The notes under the pieces were generated by a model. It made no database searches, was not told where the DNA came from, and saw only the letters and a program-made list of their open reading frames with translations. A program made the position numbers and the translations under genes. Source: Corythucha ciliata (lineage: Eukaryota; Arthropoda; Insecta; Hemiptera; Tingidae). Taken from it: a DNA stretch of 64,000 nt. The stretch's first letter is position 1, and every line of letters begins with the position of its first letter. This document shows positions 11,340 through 21,848 of this stretch, piece by piece. The DNA lies in assembly GCA_038030265.1 (NCBI GenBank), contig CM075939.1:29679253-29743252 (forward strand), given 5' to 3'.

Positions 11340-12140
11340 ATTGCTGAATTCGTCGTTTTTGACATGTTTTGGTCCTCAATGACCAGGAGAATAGAATGTG
11401 ATGAGAGCTCGTAGTTCGTGAAGTAGTTAGGTGTCAGGAATTACTCTCGAGGGTGATATCGGACACCCCTAGGAATGTCGACCTTGTAACCCACTCAGAA
11501 CGCTCAAAAACCCTCTGGGAAGTATTTCTATTTGAACCTCCCCTTGACAGTTTACGGTAAGAAACATTTCGGAGTCGAGATATTCTATTCTCCTGAACAA
11601 AAGGCCAAAAATCGTCTCAAAACACGAGAAAGAGATGGGTATTTCCAGGAGTGCCCGTTGTCACCCTCAAAATCAATTGGAGCCCATTTTGAAGGCTTAA
11701 TAACGAAGTTATTGTTTTATGAACATTCAGTCCAAAGCACGTGGATAAAAGCTATTACACGTGAGAAAGTCTCGAGAGTTGAACTCTCTGAGAGTGCCTA
11801 GTATGGGCAGGAGCAAGGGAGGGGGAACTCTCTGGCCCGTATAGACTGGCGAGTAGAGCTCTCGAGAGCTAAAAACTCTCAAATGTAAACGCAGCTCACA
11901 TCATAATCTCCTAATGCGAATGACATAATATCCCCGCATTCCATTTGAAAAAAGGGGCCAAATCGTCATTTTTGACAAGACTCGGTCCTTTAATGATCAG
12001 GAGAATGGAAGGCGCATGGAGCTCGTCAATGAAAGAAGTTTTGACGGAAACCGAGCTCCTAGCACATTATATTCTCCTGACGCAAAAGATAGAAAATCGA
12101 CGCATCACACTTGAAAAAGAAATTGTGCGGGGGACCACAC
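11340..12140. repeat. Diverged direct repeats around a CTCGAGAG palindrome
   Basis: A ~50-bp block at about 11352-11400 (gtcgtttttgacatg, ggtcctcaatgaccaggaga) recurs at about 11963-12010 (gtcatttttgacaag, ggtcctttaatgatcaggaga). A weaker related block (tattctattctcctgaac) is near 11580, with a counterpart near 12065. Between them, 11770-11880 is rich in CTCGAGAG and AGCTCTCGAGAGCT, the latter a perfect 14-bp palindrome. This is probably an old unidentified element. No coding capacity was recognised. Confidence 0.5.
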
Positions 12141-12189
12141 TTTCAAATTTCAAATAAATATCAACGGAATTGGCATTTTCCTGGGTGAT

Positions 12190-12552
12190 TACTCGCAACA
12201 TTGTGAGTTTCACGTCTCAATTTCACGAAATTAAAAGTTTCAAATATTTATTTTAGGGAAATTGCAAGTTTCGGGTGTTTTTTAAAATAAAGTGTAGGTA
12301 CAGGAAGCCGAGCAATACATGAATTTATTTGCAATTGAAATTTGAATGATTTTGTTAAATTACAAGTTTAGGGTCTCAACTAAAACGAAATGACAGTTTT
12401 GAGACCATTTTTGTAGTGGCGGAGCCCAGGGCCTGCTCGACTCTTGCGAAGTTTCGGGTCTTAATTTCAGCAAAATTGCAAATTCCGGGTCTTGGCTTCG
12501 GGGAAATTGCAATTTTCAGTGCTAAATCTCCATGAAATTGCTAGTTTTCATT
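12190..12552 (+). repeat. Minisatellite family B, ~30-bp units
   Basis: Degenerate tandem units contain GAAATTGCAAGTTTCGGGT or variants followed by CTTAATTTCA. The spacing between successive aaattgcaa blocks is about 31 bp near 12470-12550. It recurs at 13815-14085, 26015-26145 and 46370-46560. Confidence 0.65.
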
Positions 12553-12617
12553 TTTTAGTGCATTTCATTCAAAAAATGCACTATTGGTCTCGCCCTGATG
12601 GTCGCACATATGGGTTG
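12553..12617. repeat. 65-bp segment with identical inverted copy at 25730
   Basis: This segment is base-for-base the reverse complement of 25730-25794. It starts with an internal stem (AGTGCATTT pairing with AAATGCACT) and continues with tattggtctcgccctgatgg. In both places it abuts ~30-bp minisatellite sequence. The 15-base motif AGTGCATTTCATTCA also appears at 13257-13271 and, inverted, near 13590-13604. Confidence 0.9.
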
Positions 12618-13140
12618 CGATACTTTTTTTTCACGTTTCAGAACCCCTAGAACACGAATCCGAGGTCGGTTCAATTTGCTATATATATATATGGCCCTTT
12701 TTTGTTAACACGATCACGGTCGCAATTTTCTACTTAGGGCAACCAAATTTGGTCTAAAAATCAATAGCGTGAATATCTCGGACGAGTTCGTGATCCAGAT
12801 GAATCGGTCCACGGGAACGGTGTGAAAGAGGGGTTTGAATTAGTTGAAAATTCGCTACCGCACGGCTGTTGCTGCAATTGCCCCCAAAATTGACTCGAGT
12901 AATGAGAAATGAACGCGCTTTCGTATGAGAACCTAGTGAACCAAATCCGTTGATATGGCAGGGGAGTTCTCGGCGGAGGGGAGCTATTAAATTAACGCTA
13001 TGCCTTACTGGACCACCCAATTACCAAAAAATGTCATTGACATTGTATTTTCTCTTTTATTCGATTTGCCTACAGCCTAATAAATCTTGAGTAAAAAATC
13101 CTGAGGTGGGCCAAAAAGGGAGGAACAAAAAAAATTTAAA
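12618..13140. other. No gene seen; possible interior of a repeat element
   Basis: Contains a short TA run near 12682. There are no recognised coding motifs. Because AGTGCATTTCATTCA-type ends lie on both sides (12557 and ~13604 inverted), this could be the interior of a non-autonomous element. Confidence 0.3.
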
Positions 13141-13215
13141 AAAAATTGTTTCGGATTCGAACCAGGCACTCCGCAAATAGTGACATACCATTTAACTGAT
13201 CTAAAAATTAACGTA
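13141..13215 (-). ncRNA. tRNA-like sequence (SINE head or tRNA pseudogene)
   Basis: On the minus strand the sequence reads TAGATCAGTTAAATGG, like an A box/D arm, then GGTTCGAATCC, an exact B box, and then a T run typical of Pol III termination. The T-stem pairs only partly (GG with CC, then mismatches) and no clean acceptor stem is visible. A functional tRNA is therefore unlikely; a tRNA-derived SINE head or a decayed tRNA fits better. Confidence 0.4.
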
Positions 13216-13226
13216 ATCTGAAAACA

Positions 13227-13634
13227 GTTTTGTTCCGACAGCAGCCTGTCGGGGAAAGTGCATTTCATTCATGCGGCAATCGAGTCAAACCTCATAAGTT
13301 AGAACGATATCAATCAATTATGAATGAAATTTAGTCCGGGATAAATATTTTAATTGCAAATAACTCCTCTAACAAGAGTCCGCCTTCCCATATCGTATAG
13401 GAAACCAAACCTACTCTGTTTCATTTTTCATTTTCATAATTTTGTTCCCCCTCAGTTGGTGCCAAAAAAGGGGCCTGCGGTAAAAAGAAACGCGATTTTA
13501 TGATTTTGACTTTCTAAACCACGGCCTAAATGTCATTCATAATTGATTGATATCGTTCTAACTTATGAGGTTTGACTCGATTGTCGCATGAATGAAATGC
13601 ACTTTCCCCGACAGGCTGCTGTCGGAACAAAACT
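13227..13634. repeat. Near-perfect ~107-bp inverted repeat (hairpin)
   Basis: Left arm 13227-13332 and right arm 13528-13634 pair with about two mismatches over ~107 bp, around a ~195-bp loop. The outer ends carry gttttgttccgacagcagcc. The loop (13333-13470) resembles 49570-49740, so that sequence occurs elsewhere without the arms. It would form a long RNA hairpin if transcribed. Confidence 0.85.
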
Positions 13635-13679
13635 TTGCCATTGCAACAATTATTACGTGTGCAGCAAGCTGTTTCTGAA

Positions 13680-13812
13680 AAAATCAGAAAATGGCGGATA
13701 TCTCGGAAACAAAGCGAAATTTCGGAAAAGTGCAAATAGTCATTTCGATCAGAAATCAGTTGCCCCTTCACTGGTTTTTTCTCTGTCCAGTCGCTTTTTG
13801 TACACCCTGTGC
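13680..13812. mobile_element. Solo end of the CAGGGTG transposon family
   Basis: The segment ggaaaagtgcaaatagt, then gatcagaaatcagttgcccc, ending gtacaccctgtgc, resembles the right arm end of the 2603-5568 element (gtgcaaatagtaattttgatc ... gcaccctg). Only one arm is visible. Confidence 0.55.
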
Positions 13813-13814
13813 GA

Positions 13815-14085
13815 ATTGGATGTTTCCAGGCATAATTTGCGTGAAATTGTAAGTTTCAGGCCTTAATTTCAGCGGAATTGCCAGTTTTTGGGGTCACTTT
13901 TTTTTTTTTTTTTTTTTTACAGGTCGCGAGCTCTGGGCTAGCCGGCCCGACGTAACGAGTACCCAGGAAATTGAAAGTTCCATGGCTGAATATCTTCATC
14001 GATGCGACTTTCGGGTCTTAAATCTTGTGAAGAAGCTTGTTTCGGGTCTTAATTTCGGAGAAATTGCAAATTTTAAGGCCTTTTT
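13815..14085 (+). repeat. Minisatellite family B block with T run
   Basis: Units of the family B type (gaaattgtaagtttcagg, ggaattgccagtttttgggg, gagaaattgcaaattttaagg) are interrupted by a ~27-base T run near 13892-13918. It runs almost directly into family A sequence at about 14165. Confidence 0.55.
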
Positions 14086-14164
14086 TTGGATGAGCGCCCT
14101 AAGCTTGATGAAACCCGTGCCCTTCCACCCCTGTCAGTATCCATCCCGTTCATTGTTGAGACGA

Positions 14165-14340
14165 ACAGCGAATTACCTATTTTTGGCCGCAAATCAATGT
14201 TTTTTTCCCGCCCTTTGCTAGGAATGAGCGCTTTTTCTCTTTTAAGCCACGAATATTAGCGCTTTTAGAAACTTTTTGCCGCGTACTTTCCCCAAAGATT
14301 AGCACACTAGCGCCCCTTCGCAGTAGATTCCGAATCCACT
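14165..14340 (+). repeat. Minisatellite family A, degenerate block
   Basis: Blocks such as ttggccgcaaatcaatg, gaatgagcgctttttctc and gccacgaatattagcgc follow the family A pattern (GAATTAGCG, then TTTCTCAATTTTAGCCGC), with heavy divergence. Confidence 0.5.
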
Positions 14341-14344
14341 TTAT

Positions 14345-15362
14345 ACATAACCCCTTTATTTTGTTCAATTATTATTCTTCTAGTGCATTTAATTTCTTTA
14401 TGCACCTTCACACTTCTCTCGTTTTAATTTAGTTTTGTTATCCCTCCTTGTCTTGACTTCCACGTTGTTTATCACGTCCTCGTTCATGGACCACCCACCC
14501 CTTGAGAGGTGTAGCGGCCGCTGCACCTTGGATATCGTGTCGGCGCCACTGCATTGCACCTACCATGCGAACTTTGTGTTTTCAGTGTTCAAAGCCCACG
14601 AAATTGGTTTTTTGGTGAGCTTATCGTCCTCCGGAAAAGTCATGGCCACCAGGAAAATGCTACAAAATGATTCAAACTGCCCTGAAAATTCACCTTTTCT
14701 GGAACCTAAGTAAGCGGTAGGTATACTCCAATTTGAATTTTTTTAGGTCATATTCTCAATCAAGGTTGTTCGTTTATAGCCCAAACTGGGAACTTTACAA
14801 CCGGCCTCAGCTATTGACTCATTCCAAACCATCTCCTATAGTATAGACTCCTCATCACCAACTCAAATAAAAAAAAAATCTTGTAATCATTAAGAAGTGA
14901 AGGCACCACCGCCCCAGCCACCCCGCCCAGGCAAAATATTGCGCTACGCCCATGAGCACCTTCCACTTGTTTCATCTTTGGTCCATACTTTGTGAATTAT
15001 TCACGCACCATGAAGATAATAACTGACTCAAAATACGACATGAGTACATGTCCACCCGGTGGGGGCGGAGGTGGAGGGGATGAATGCTGAATATTTGCTC
15101 ATCAGATTCTTGCTAACCCATTGCCAACAAGCTTCCCCCGTCACTATGGCTCAGACTTTTCCACCCTGAATTACTACTTCATTACACTTTCTTTTTAGAT
15201 GCTTCGTGACAGATTTGACTGAAGATATCCTTCCTGGAAAATGTGAATGAAAAGATTACTAGTTCATGATTATAGAAACGTAATCTTAAAGTTACGATCG
15301 TCCTCCTAAGATAGTAGTTTCAGTACCTGGAAACCCTCCCTGTTTTAGTACATGGAATGGCA
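14345..15362. other. No gene or clear repeat seen
   Basis: Only short open frames. Nothing recognisable on either strand. Confidence 0.3.
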
Positions 15363-15369
15363 ATGTTGC

Positions 15370-16010
15370 AGATTGTGAAGCAACGTGTTTGCATTCGTAC
15401 ATTGTTAGGGGTCCGGACATATTGGTGGACAGACTAATTGGGGGGAGCGGTAATTCCTGCACCCACTAATACGACCATAGTGTATCGGACAAATTGGTGG
15501 GTGAAGCCACCAATTCGTCCGTAGTGTATTGGAAAAAGATGGCCCGGATGCTACTTCGGACAAAGTGATGGGTCCCCCAGTAAGACCGAACCACCGTGTT
15601 TGGCGTGTGCCCACTCACTTTCACTATGATTTCAAGTTCGCTAGGTTTTTCTAGGAGGGCGAGGTTCTTCGTTTTCTTTGTCAATTATTTGACTAATTTG
15701 ATGTGGATGCTCAAGATACTTTCAGATGAAATCGAATTCCTGGTGGCCCACCACTTTGTCAGAAACCGATTCCGGCAATTGGTGGCTTCACCAACCAATA
15801 TGTCCGAAATGTTTCGGGCAAATTGGTGGTCGAGGGAATTTTCCCCCATCCACCAATATGACCACCTACCAATTTGTCCGATACACAATGGACATATATT
15901 GGTGGGTGCAAGAATTCCTTCCATTACCACACTCATCAATTTGTCTGCCACCACAGCGACTCCATTGTGAGAGCAACATGTTTGCATTATTACATTTTGT
16001 TAGGGCCGGT
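15370..16010. repeat. ATTGGTGG-motif element between 45-bp direct repeats
   Basis: Direct repeats at about 15373-15415 and 15965-16008 share attgtgagagcaac, gtttgcatt and ttgttaggg. Between them the motifs attggtgg/ccaccaat and aatttgtccg/cggacaaatt recur many times in both orientations, notably at 15417-15525 and 15777-15905. The open frames of ~70-124 aa here come from this repeat structure, not a gene. The direct repeats could be short LTR-like ends or a duplication. Confidence 0.6.
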
Positions 16011-19000
16011 TTCCCCCCAAAAAAAGGTCCGCTGCGAGGGCATATCTCACCGTGAAGTCGATAAAGAGGGAAGCTCCATGCTTATGGGATTCAGCCATGC
16101 AGCAGTACTGAGTCATTGGCCAAAATTGAGTAGTTATACCTTTTTCAGTCGCTTTCTCCTGGCTCACGCATGCTTTGCTTTATCCTTCTTGATGTTCTTT
16201 TTATGCTTATCGAAGAAATAGCTTGTATAATGTATCTTGCTCTATAGGACATTTTATTCCCTGAAAATGTTGGCTCTATACTACTTTCCCCCACGCTCAC
16301 TGATATTTGTTTCAGATGTAATTATATCGTGTCATTCATGCACAAACATTTATTGAATGCTGGAGCTTCTTTCCAACCACTATAATGTTGTGAAGTTATT
16401 ACTAGATACCAAAATGAATTATGCGGCATTGATTTGTAGCCGTTCCATCGTAGTGTTGTAGTTATTTTTTTTGTTATGAATCGATTGATATAATATTTCG
16501 ATAAATTTATGAAAGGAAATTCCAGAGTTTTGTCTGAAATCCCCTCCTTCATGATCATGACACACTTATCGTTAATAAATAGCTCAATTCTGTTTAGTAC
16601 AGGCCCTTAAGACGTGCAGGTCTTAAAGCTCCAGTTGTCTGGGGTTCCATATCATTACACCTGCCCTTATAACTGCACGCCTGCCGCCACCGTCGCTGCT
16701 GCAGCCGGTAGTTTTTTAACGCACCTGTTGGGAGAGCACACTCGAGTAAAGGAGGAAAAAAGGCCTTCCGCGTTGATAGCGAGATTACTCGGGAGGAGGG
16801 GTATGCTTTTTTTCTTGAACAATACCTACCCATAGTAAGGATAGTTGAAAAAATTAGGGGTTTCTGTTACAAAAAAAAGTTGTCTATCGAGTTTGTTAAC
16901 ATATTTGAATATTTTTAACGCCTGTAAGTACCTGACCTACCACATCATCCCCTATAGCGACGACCAGTCGTTTTCTCTAAAGATTATAAAATGAAACCAT
17001 CTGAATATTTTATAGGTTAAAACAGGTTTTGAAAAAGCGTGCTAAATCTAAATCTTCTGAGTCTTTTGGCGACTTTGTAGTCGTGAGAATGAGAAAGGGG
17101 AGAAGTTTCAAGAATCACCGCTAAGCTGATGTTTGTCTCATTGTTTCTGAGGGAAAAAGGCAGATGCGGCTCGTGCCTGGAGCTCCCAATAATTGCCATC
17201 AAAATGCTCCAGGTGTTTTTTCTTTCTTTCTCAAATGCAGGTGTTTTCACCAATAGCATACAACAAGTGGGCGCTATTGAAAACATTAATCTTTTCAGAA
17301 ATCATTTGAAGTAATCTTCATTGTATCACCGCTGCGCACCGTACTGGCATCACCGATTCACCGCATTCAAATGAAATGACAGGAATTAGGGCCTGTGTTT
17401 TTATTATTTATTACATTCCAATCTATTTTTCTAGTGATCTCGAGGATGTGAATTAAACATGTTTTATCTTACTTAAGAAAAATCACAGTGAATATAAACA
17501 TTACTCGAGCGTGAAAAAGAAATGTTCGGAGAGGCGTGTAAACTCATCCGCGTCAAGTTGGATGGATAAAGCGACTCAGATACTTGTACAATAATATGAA
17601 TTTACATCTTTTCCGAGAACGAGCAATCCAGGTCCGTGTTCCCTCTTTTATATATATCTACGCGTTTGAATCGCCAAGTTCAATATCCCCTTAAAAGGCT
17701 CGCGGAGTTTTTAAAAGCAATATCGATGGGCGGGTTTGAACACAGACAGAAGCCCAGGGCCTTGGGGCGGCAGGTTTCCGTCCCATTCTCACCCTATCCT
17801 CTCCTCTCGCTCTTGCGTCTCCGTGATGAGAGCTGAACTGAAGTCCCGTCTCGATCTTCCTCCGATAATGAAATGAAGTCCGATGGGATGGAGCGGATAG
17901 AAGAGGGGCTAAAGGGAAGGACTGCACAGCGGCCCACACAAAAAGGCGTGGGAGCTCTCGGCATCGGCATTGCCATTGCTTAGGAAGAGAAGCTTCATCT
18001 CCTTTCCTATCTGGTTGCTTCGTCCTTTGTGTTGAGGTTGAGATTCCCTTGAGAAATTCTTTTCCTTCCTTTGCCACTCCATCCTGCCATCCTCTTTCTC
18101 TTCATTTGTCCTTTTTTTGTGTGTTGGTTAATAGTTGGATGCTCTCTTGCCAATGTCTTTTTGTTATAATTTCTTAACAAGCACCTTGAATTTTGTTTGT
18201 ACATTCATCGTATTTGTTTGTGCATTGCAGTTTATGTGATAATTATGTCTTCGTTGGGCCGAACATTATTCAACGTTTCGTTGGTCACCTCAGACGTAAG
18301 AAGTAAAGAGCTCCAAAAATTAACCTTATGTCTGTTAATTATTATTTAGCTATTACGAAAGCGAGGTCTATAAAATTGGAAGACTGAAAATTAGGCTAAT
18401 AAAATAATAATTGTGTATTTAGGCCTCAGCTTCTTATCCTTAATGGCCTGGCAGCATCAACAACATGTCAGGTTTTTTTGTTTATACACGAAGATAGAAA
18501 CAGGGGAAGAAGGGGCGTAAGTTTAAAAGGCGTGAAAACCACGTGGGTTGGTCCCCCTGCCCACCCTATTCACTATCCTCCTAGAGATCCTGAAGTAGTT
18601 CCTCCACCTCTTTCTTCATTGTCAAAGAGAAGGTTCCTTCAATCCATTTAAACGCCCCTGCGATGGAACAGTGAAGTCAACGACGAAGACTCAAAAACAT
18701 TCGTAGGATGGCTAGTAGTCCCCCCGCTACTTGAGTAAAGAGATGAGTGTAGGTGTTCGGCCTCTGACCCTCATGTCCACATACCTTTCCACACAGCCAG
18801 ATAACACTGTGGGTTCGAGACGACCCGGCTCCCCACCACCATCGTCTTCTTCCTCATTGCCATCACTGGCTCTTTGTCTAAAACCGAGTTTCTTCTTTTT
18901 GTCTTCTCTGGATCGTCCAGTGGTACAAGTTTGAAGAGCGGGAAGGCTCGTTGCCCTCACCACGCTGTCTCACGTACGCCCGCTTCCGTCGTTCATCCTA

Positions 19001-19990
19001 TTTGCATCTATAATCCTACTCGTAAAGGTTCGCGGGGGAGTTCACCAACACTTGCGTAATTCGACTCATTTTTTGAAGGGTCCGGTTTCCTCGGACTTCT
19101 GAGCCGCACCGAGACCTCAGGGCTCAATAGCTTCTGTGGTTCATTGGTTAATTGGAATAATACCTAGTTTTGGGCTCATTTTTAATTAATGAAAAAATCC
19201 TCCGACGCCTGAAATTATACCGTAGAGCAGAGCACCTAAGGAGCTGAAAGAGTCAAAAATAGGAAATGGTTTAATTTTTGGTTACCAAAAATGGGAAATG
19301 AGAGAGGTGGCTACGGTAATTTTAGGTTTTGGGTTGAGTACCTGATTACTAATTTGAGGTATTAGTGGGCAGTAGTGTTCCCGCCGAAATAATTATAAAT
19401 CTGTTCATCATTCTTCTGCATTCGGCACGATTTCGCCAAAACTGTGCGATTTCATGACCAGTAACACCCGAATAAAGAGGACAAAATGTTAAAAACTTTG
19501 GGTTACTATGGCTATTCTTGTGCCACGAGGTACTGTGATTTACCGGCACCATCGACGCATCAACCCGGCCGGACATTGAGGGTCCATACTGTCGAGTGGG
19601 GAAGTTAAAAGTGAACTGGAGCAATCATGTTGTATAAGGGATTAAGGTGCATGTGCCAGGGACGTCATAGGGATAAGCAGATAATATAGTGTGATACTCG
19701 AGGTTGATTCAAGATGTCGAGGAGATGAGGAGATGTTACTTGGACAGCTCCGTAGAGGAGGTCTTGGAGGACATGGCCGTTGAAGCTTCCGTGTCCACTG
19801 AGGAGATGGAGCACAGCGTAGGATAGTAGGTGTCAGTGCCGGCTTTAAGTTAGGGGAGGGGGCGAGCCGGGTGACCACCTAGGGCACCGTGCCCTAGTGA
19901 CTAAAGTCTGTCCACTTAGTGATGGACTCTCGCCCGCCCCCGAATTTAGTGATATGAGCTTCCCCTTTACCTCTTCTACTAAAAATAACG
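16011..19990. other. Mostly featureless ~4 kb
   Basis: I read this for exons and domains and found none I can support. A mildly GC-rich, purine/pyrimidine-skewed patch at 17690-18110 opens a 128-aa minus frame of low complexity. At 19841-19920 there is a short perfect 9-bp-arm palindrome, ctagggcaccgtgccctag (19878-19896), perhaps a transposon end. A gaggagatg-type repeat lies near 19715-19760. Confidence 0.3.
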
Positions 19991-19996
19991 CACCTG

Positions 19997-20094
19997 CCCC
20001 CCTATTCTGTAACTCTTAACGCGTGCGTTAGCGAAATAAACAAGTTGAATAATTCAAGTAATCGCCTCGCCTTAAGAGTTACAGAATAGGGGGG
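19997..20094. mobile_element. 98-bp MITE, perfect 23-bp TIRs
   Basis: The ends CCCCCCTATTCTGTAACTC... (19997-20019) and their exact inverse (20072-20094) form a perfect 23-bp inverted pair. CTG flanks both sides (19994-19996 and 20095-20097), consistent with a 3-bp target duplication. No coding capacity. A Harbinger- or CACTA-type origin is possible from the 3-bp duplication, but the terminal bases do not settle it. Confidence 0.85.
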
Positions 20095-20574
20095 CTGGAA
20101 TGATTTTAGAACAAAATGATCACGGTGTAGCGTCTACACGTAACCATAGTGCCCGTAGAAAAAGTGTGTTGTTGATCAGTTGTTAATTGCACTAAATATT
20201 TTCGGTGGGAGTGAACAAAGCGAGCTATCGAAATGAAGCAACATGTTCGAGAGTCCATCACCAAGTAGACAGACTTTAGCAAAATAAGGGGGAATGGATA
20301 GGCGGACGAAAAAATCGTATTTGATTTATGAATATTTCAAAACTATAAAATTCGAAATAAATTAATTAAAAAGGAGCGTTTGGATTGCTTGGAGATTTAC
20401 AGAAGCCAGCGAGCACAGAGAACTAATACACAGCAGATAGTTTGGGTTAGGTATAGTCGACGGAAATATCTGACAGGCTTTTTATTTCATTTTTTGAATT
20501 ATTCAATTTCAGCTCCTGTTCAAACGTTTCAAGTTTTAGCGAAGCGGCCTTCAGATGTAACGGATTGGTGTATT

Positions 20575-21065
20575 TTCAATTACAGGCGAGAATTTGATTT
20601 TTTCCAATTTTAGCCGCGAATCACCACTTTCTCTCAATTTTAGCGGCGAAGCATCGTTTCTGTCCATTCCTAATGAGTTTGGACACGAATTGAACTCTTC
20701 CTCAAACATTTTCAGCAAATTAGCGGGTTTCCACCTTTTCAGCAGCTTAGCATGTAGCAATTCTTCTCTCTTTGAGCTGCTTAGCGTTTATCATAATTTC
20801 AGCCACAATAATTAGTGATTTGTCTCATTATTGACCTCAAATTATCGGTGTACGAACTATTTTTGCTCCACATTATCAAATTTCTTCACTAGTAGCTATT
20901 GATTAGCGTTTTTTCTCAGTTTTGGGCCCGACGTTGCCTTGAGAAGCGACGGATTTGTGTTTTTCATAATTTTAGCCGTGAACCAGCGTTTTACTAAATT
21001 GTATCCATGAATTAGCGTTTTACTCAATTTTAGCTGTGAATGAGCCGATTTTGGTTTATTATTCA
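20575..21065 (+). repeat. Minisatellite family A block 1
   Basis: Tandem degenerate units of about 29 bp follow the consensus GAATTAGCG, then TTTCTCAATTTTAGCCGC. Clear units are visible, such as cacgaattgaactcttcctc, gtgaaccagcgttttac and gaattagcgttttactc. Units vary in length and sequence. Confidence 0.75.
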
Positions 21066-21424
21066 GTCAGAATAATACGCCAATGTTTTCGGCCAGGAAA
21101 AAAATTTTACAACCCACCCTCAAACTTGTTCTATGTACGTTTTAACACGTCTAGATTCCATTTCTGGAATGTCCGTCCGCCGTGCGCCGCGCCGTCTGGG
21201 CCATATCTTGCCCTAGGATTGCTCTAAAAAAACACGTTCTTTCGCACATAAACTCCATTTGGGATCTAGTTGGTCGTAACAGCTGATCAGTTTGATGAAC
21301 TAACTCACTGGGTTTTTATGGGCCAAAAGCGAATCCAAAATGGCGGTTTTCAAATGTTTTGAGATCATAGGGGTGTAGGGTGTCCGGATATAGCCGGATT
21401 TGACTACATTCATGAATAATAAAC

Positions 21425-21760
21425 CCATGAGTAAAATTTGCAGCGTTTTTCTTTTGTATCCACGAATTAACGTTTTTTCTAGACTTTATCAGCAAAATAG
21501 CGTTTTTCCCCAATTTGATCCATGAATTAGCGATTTTTCTCCATTTTAGCCCCGAATTAATTACCATTTCTTTTCACTTTTGTCCGCAAATTAGGATTGT
21601 CCCAATTTTAGCCGCTTGTTGTCAATTTCATTAGTGAATTAGCGTTTTTCCTCAATTTTAGCCGCTTGTTGTCAATTTCATTAGTGAATTAGCGTTTTTC
21701 CTCAATTTTAACCCCAAATTAGTGTTTTTAAAAATATTTTTCAATTTTAGCCGTGATTTT
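21425..21760 (+). repeat. Minisatellite family A block 2 with exact 50-bp duplication
   Basis: Units of ~29 bp as in block 1. Within it, 21611-21660 and 21661-21710 are two identical 50-bp copies starting gccgcttgttgtcaatttc. This shows recent local duplication inside an otherwise degenerate array. Confidence 0.85.
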
Positions 21761-21848
21761 TTTCTCACAGCCTTGGATGGGCGTGTTCCTAAATTCATGG
21801 ATGGATTAGGTTACATAACTAACACATGATGAAAATGTGAGGGAAGGC

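Noticed and set aside
12553..12617. Helitron 3' end
   Set aside because: There is a hairpin but no convincing CTRR end at the right distance and no TC start or Rep/helicase sequence nearby, so it is kept only as a hypothesis.
15596..16221. Overlapping 100-124 aa frames on both strands
   Set aside because: They are translations of the ATTGGTGG/CCACCAAT motif array.
17691..18077. 128-aa Arg/Pro-rich minus frame
   Set aside because: Low-complexity GC-skewed sequence; no start context, motif or partner exons.
18800..18835. tRNA B box at gggttcgagacg
   Set aside because: The 3' half of the box does not match and no A box or stems are present.
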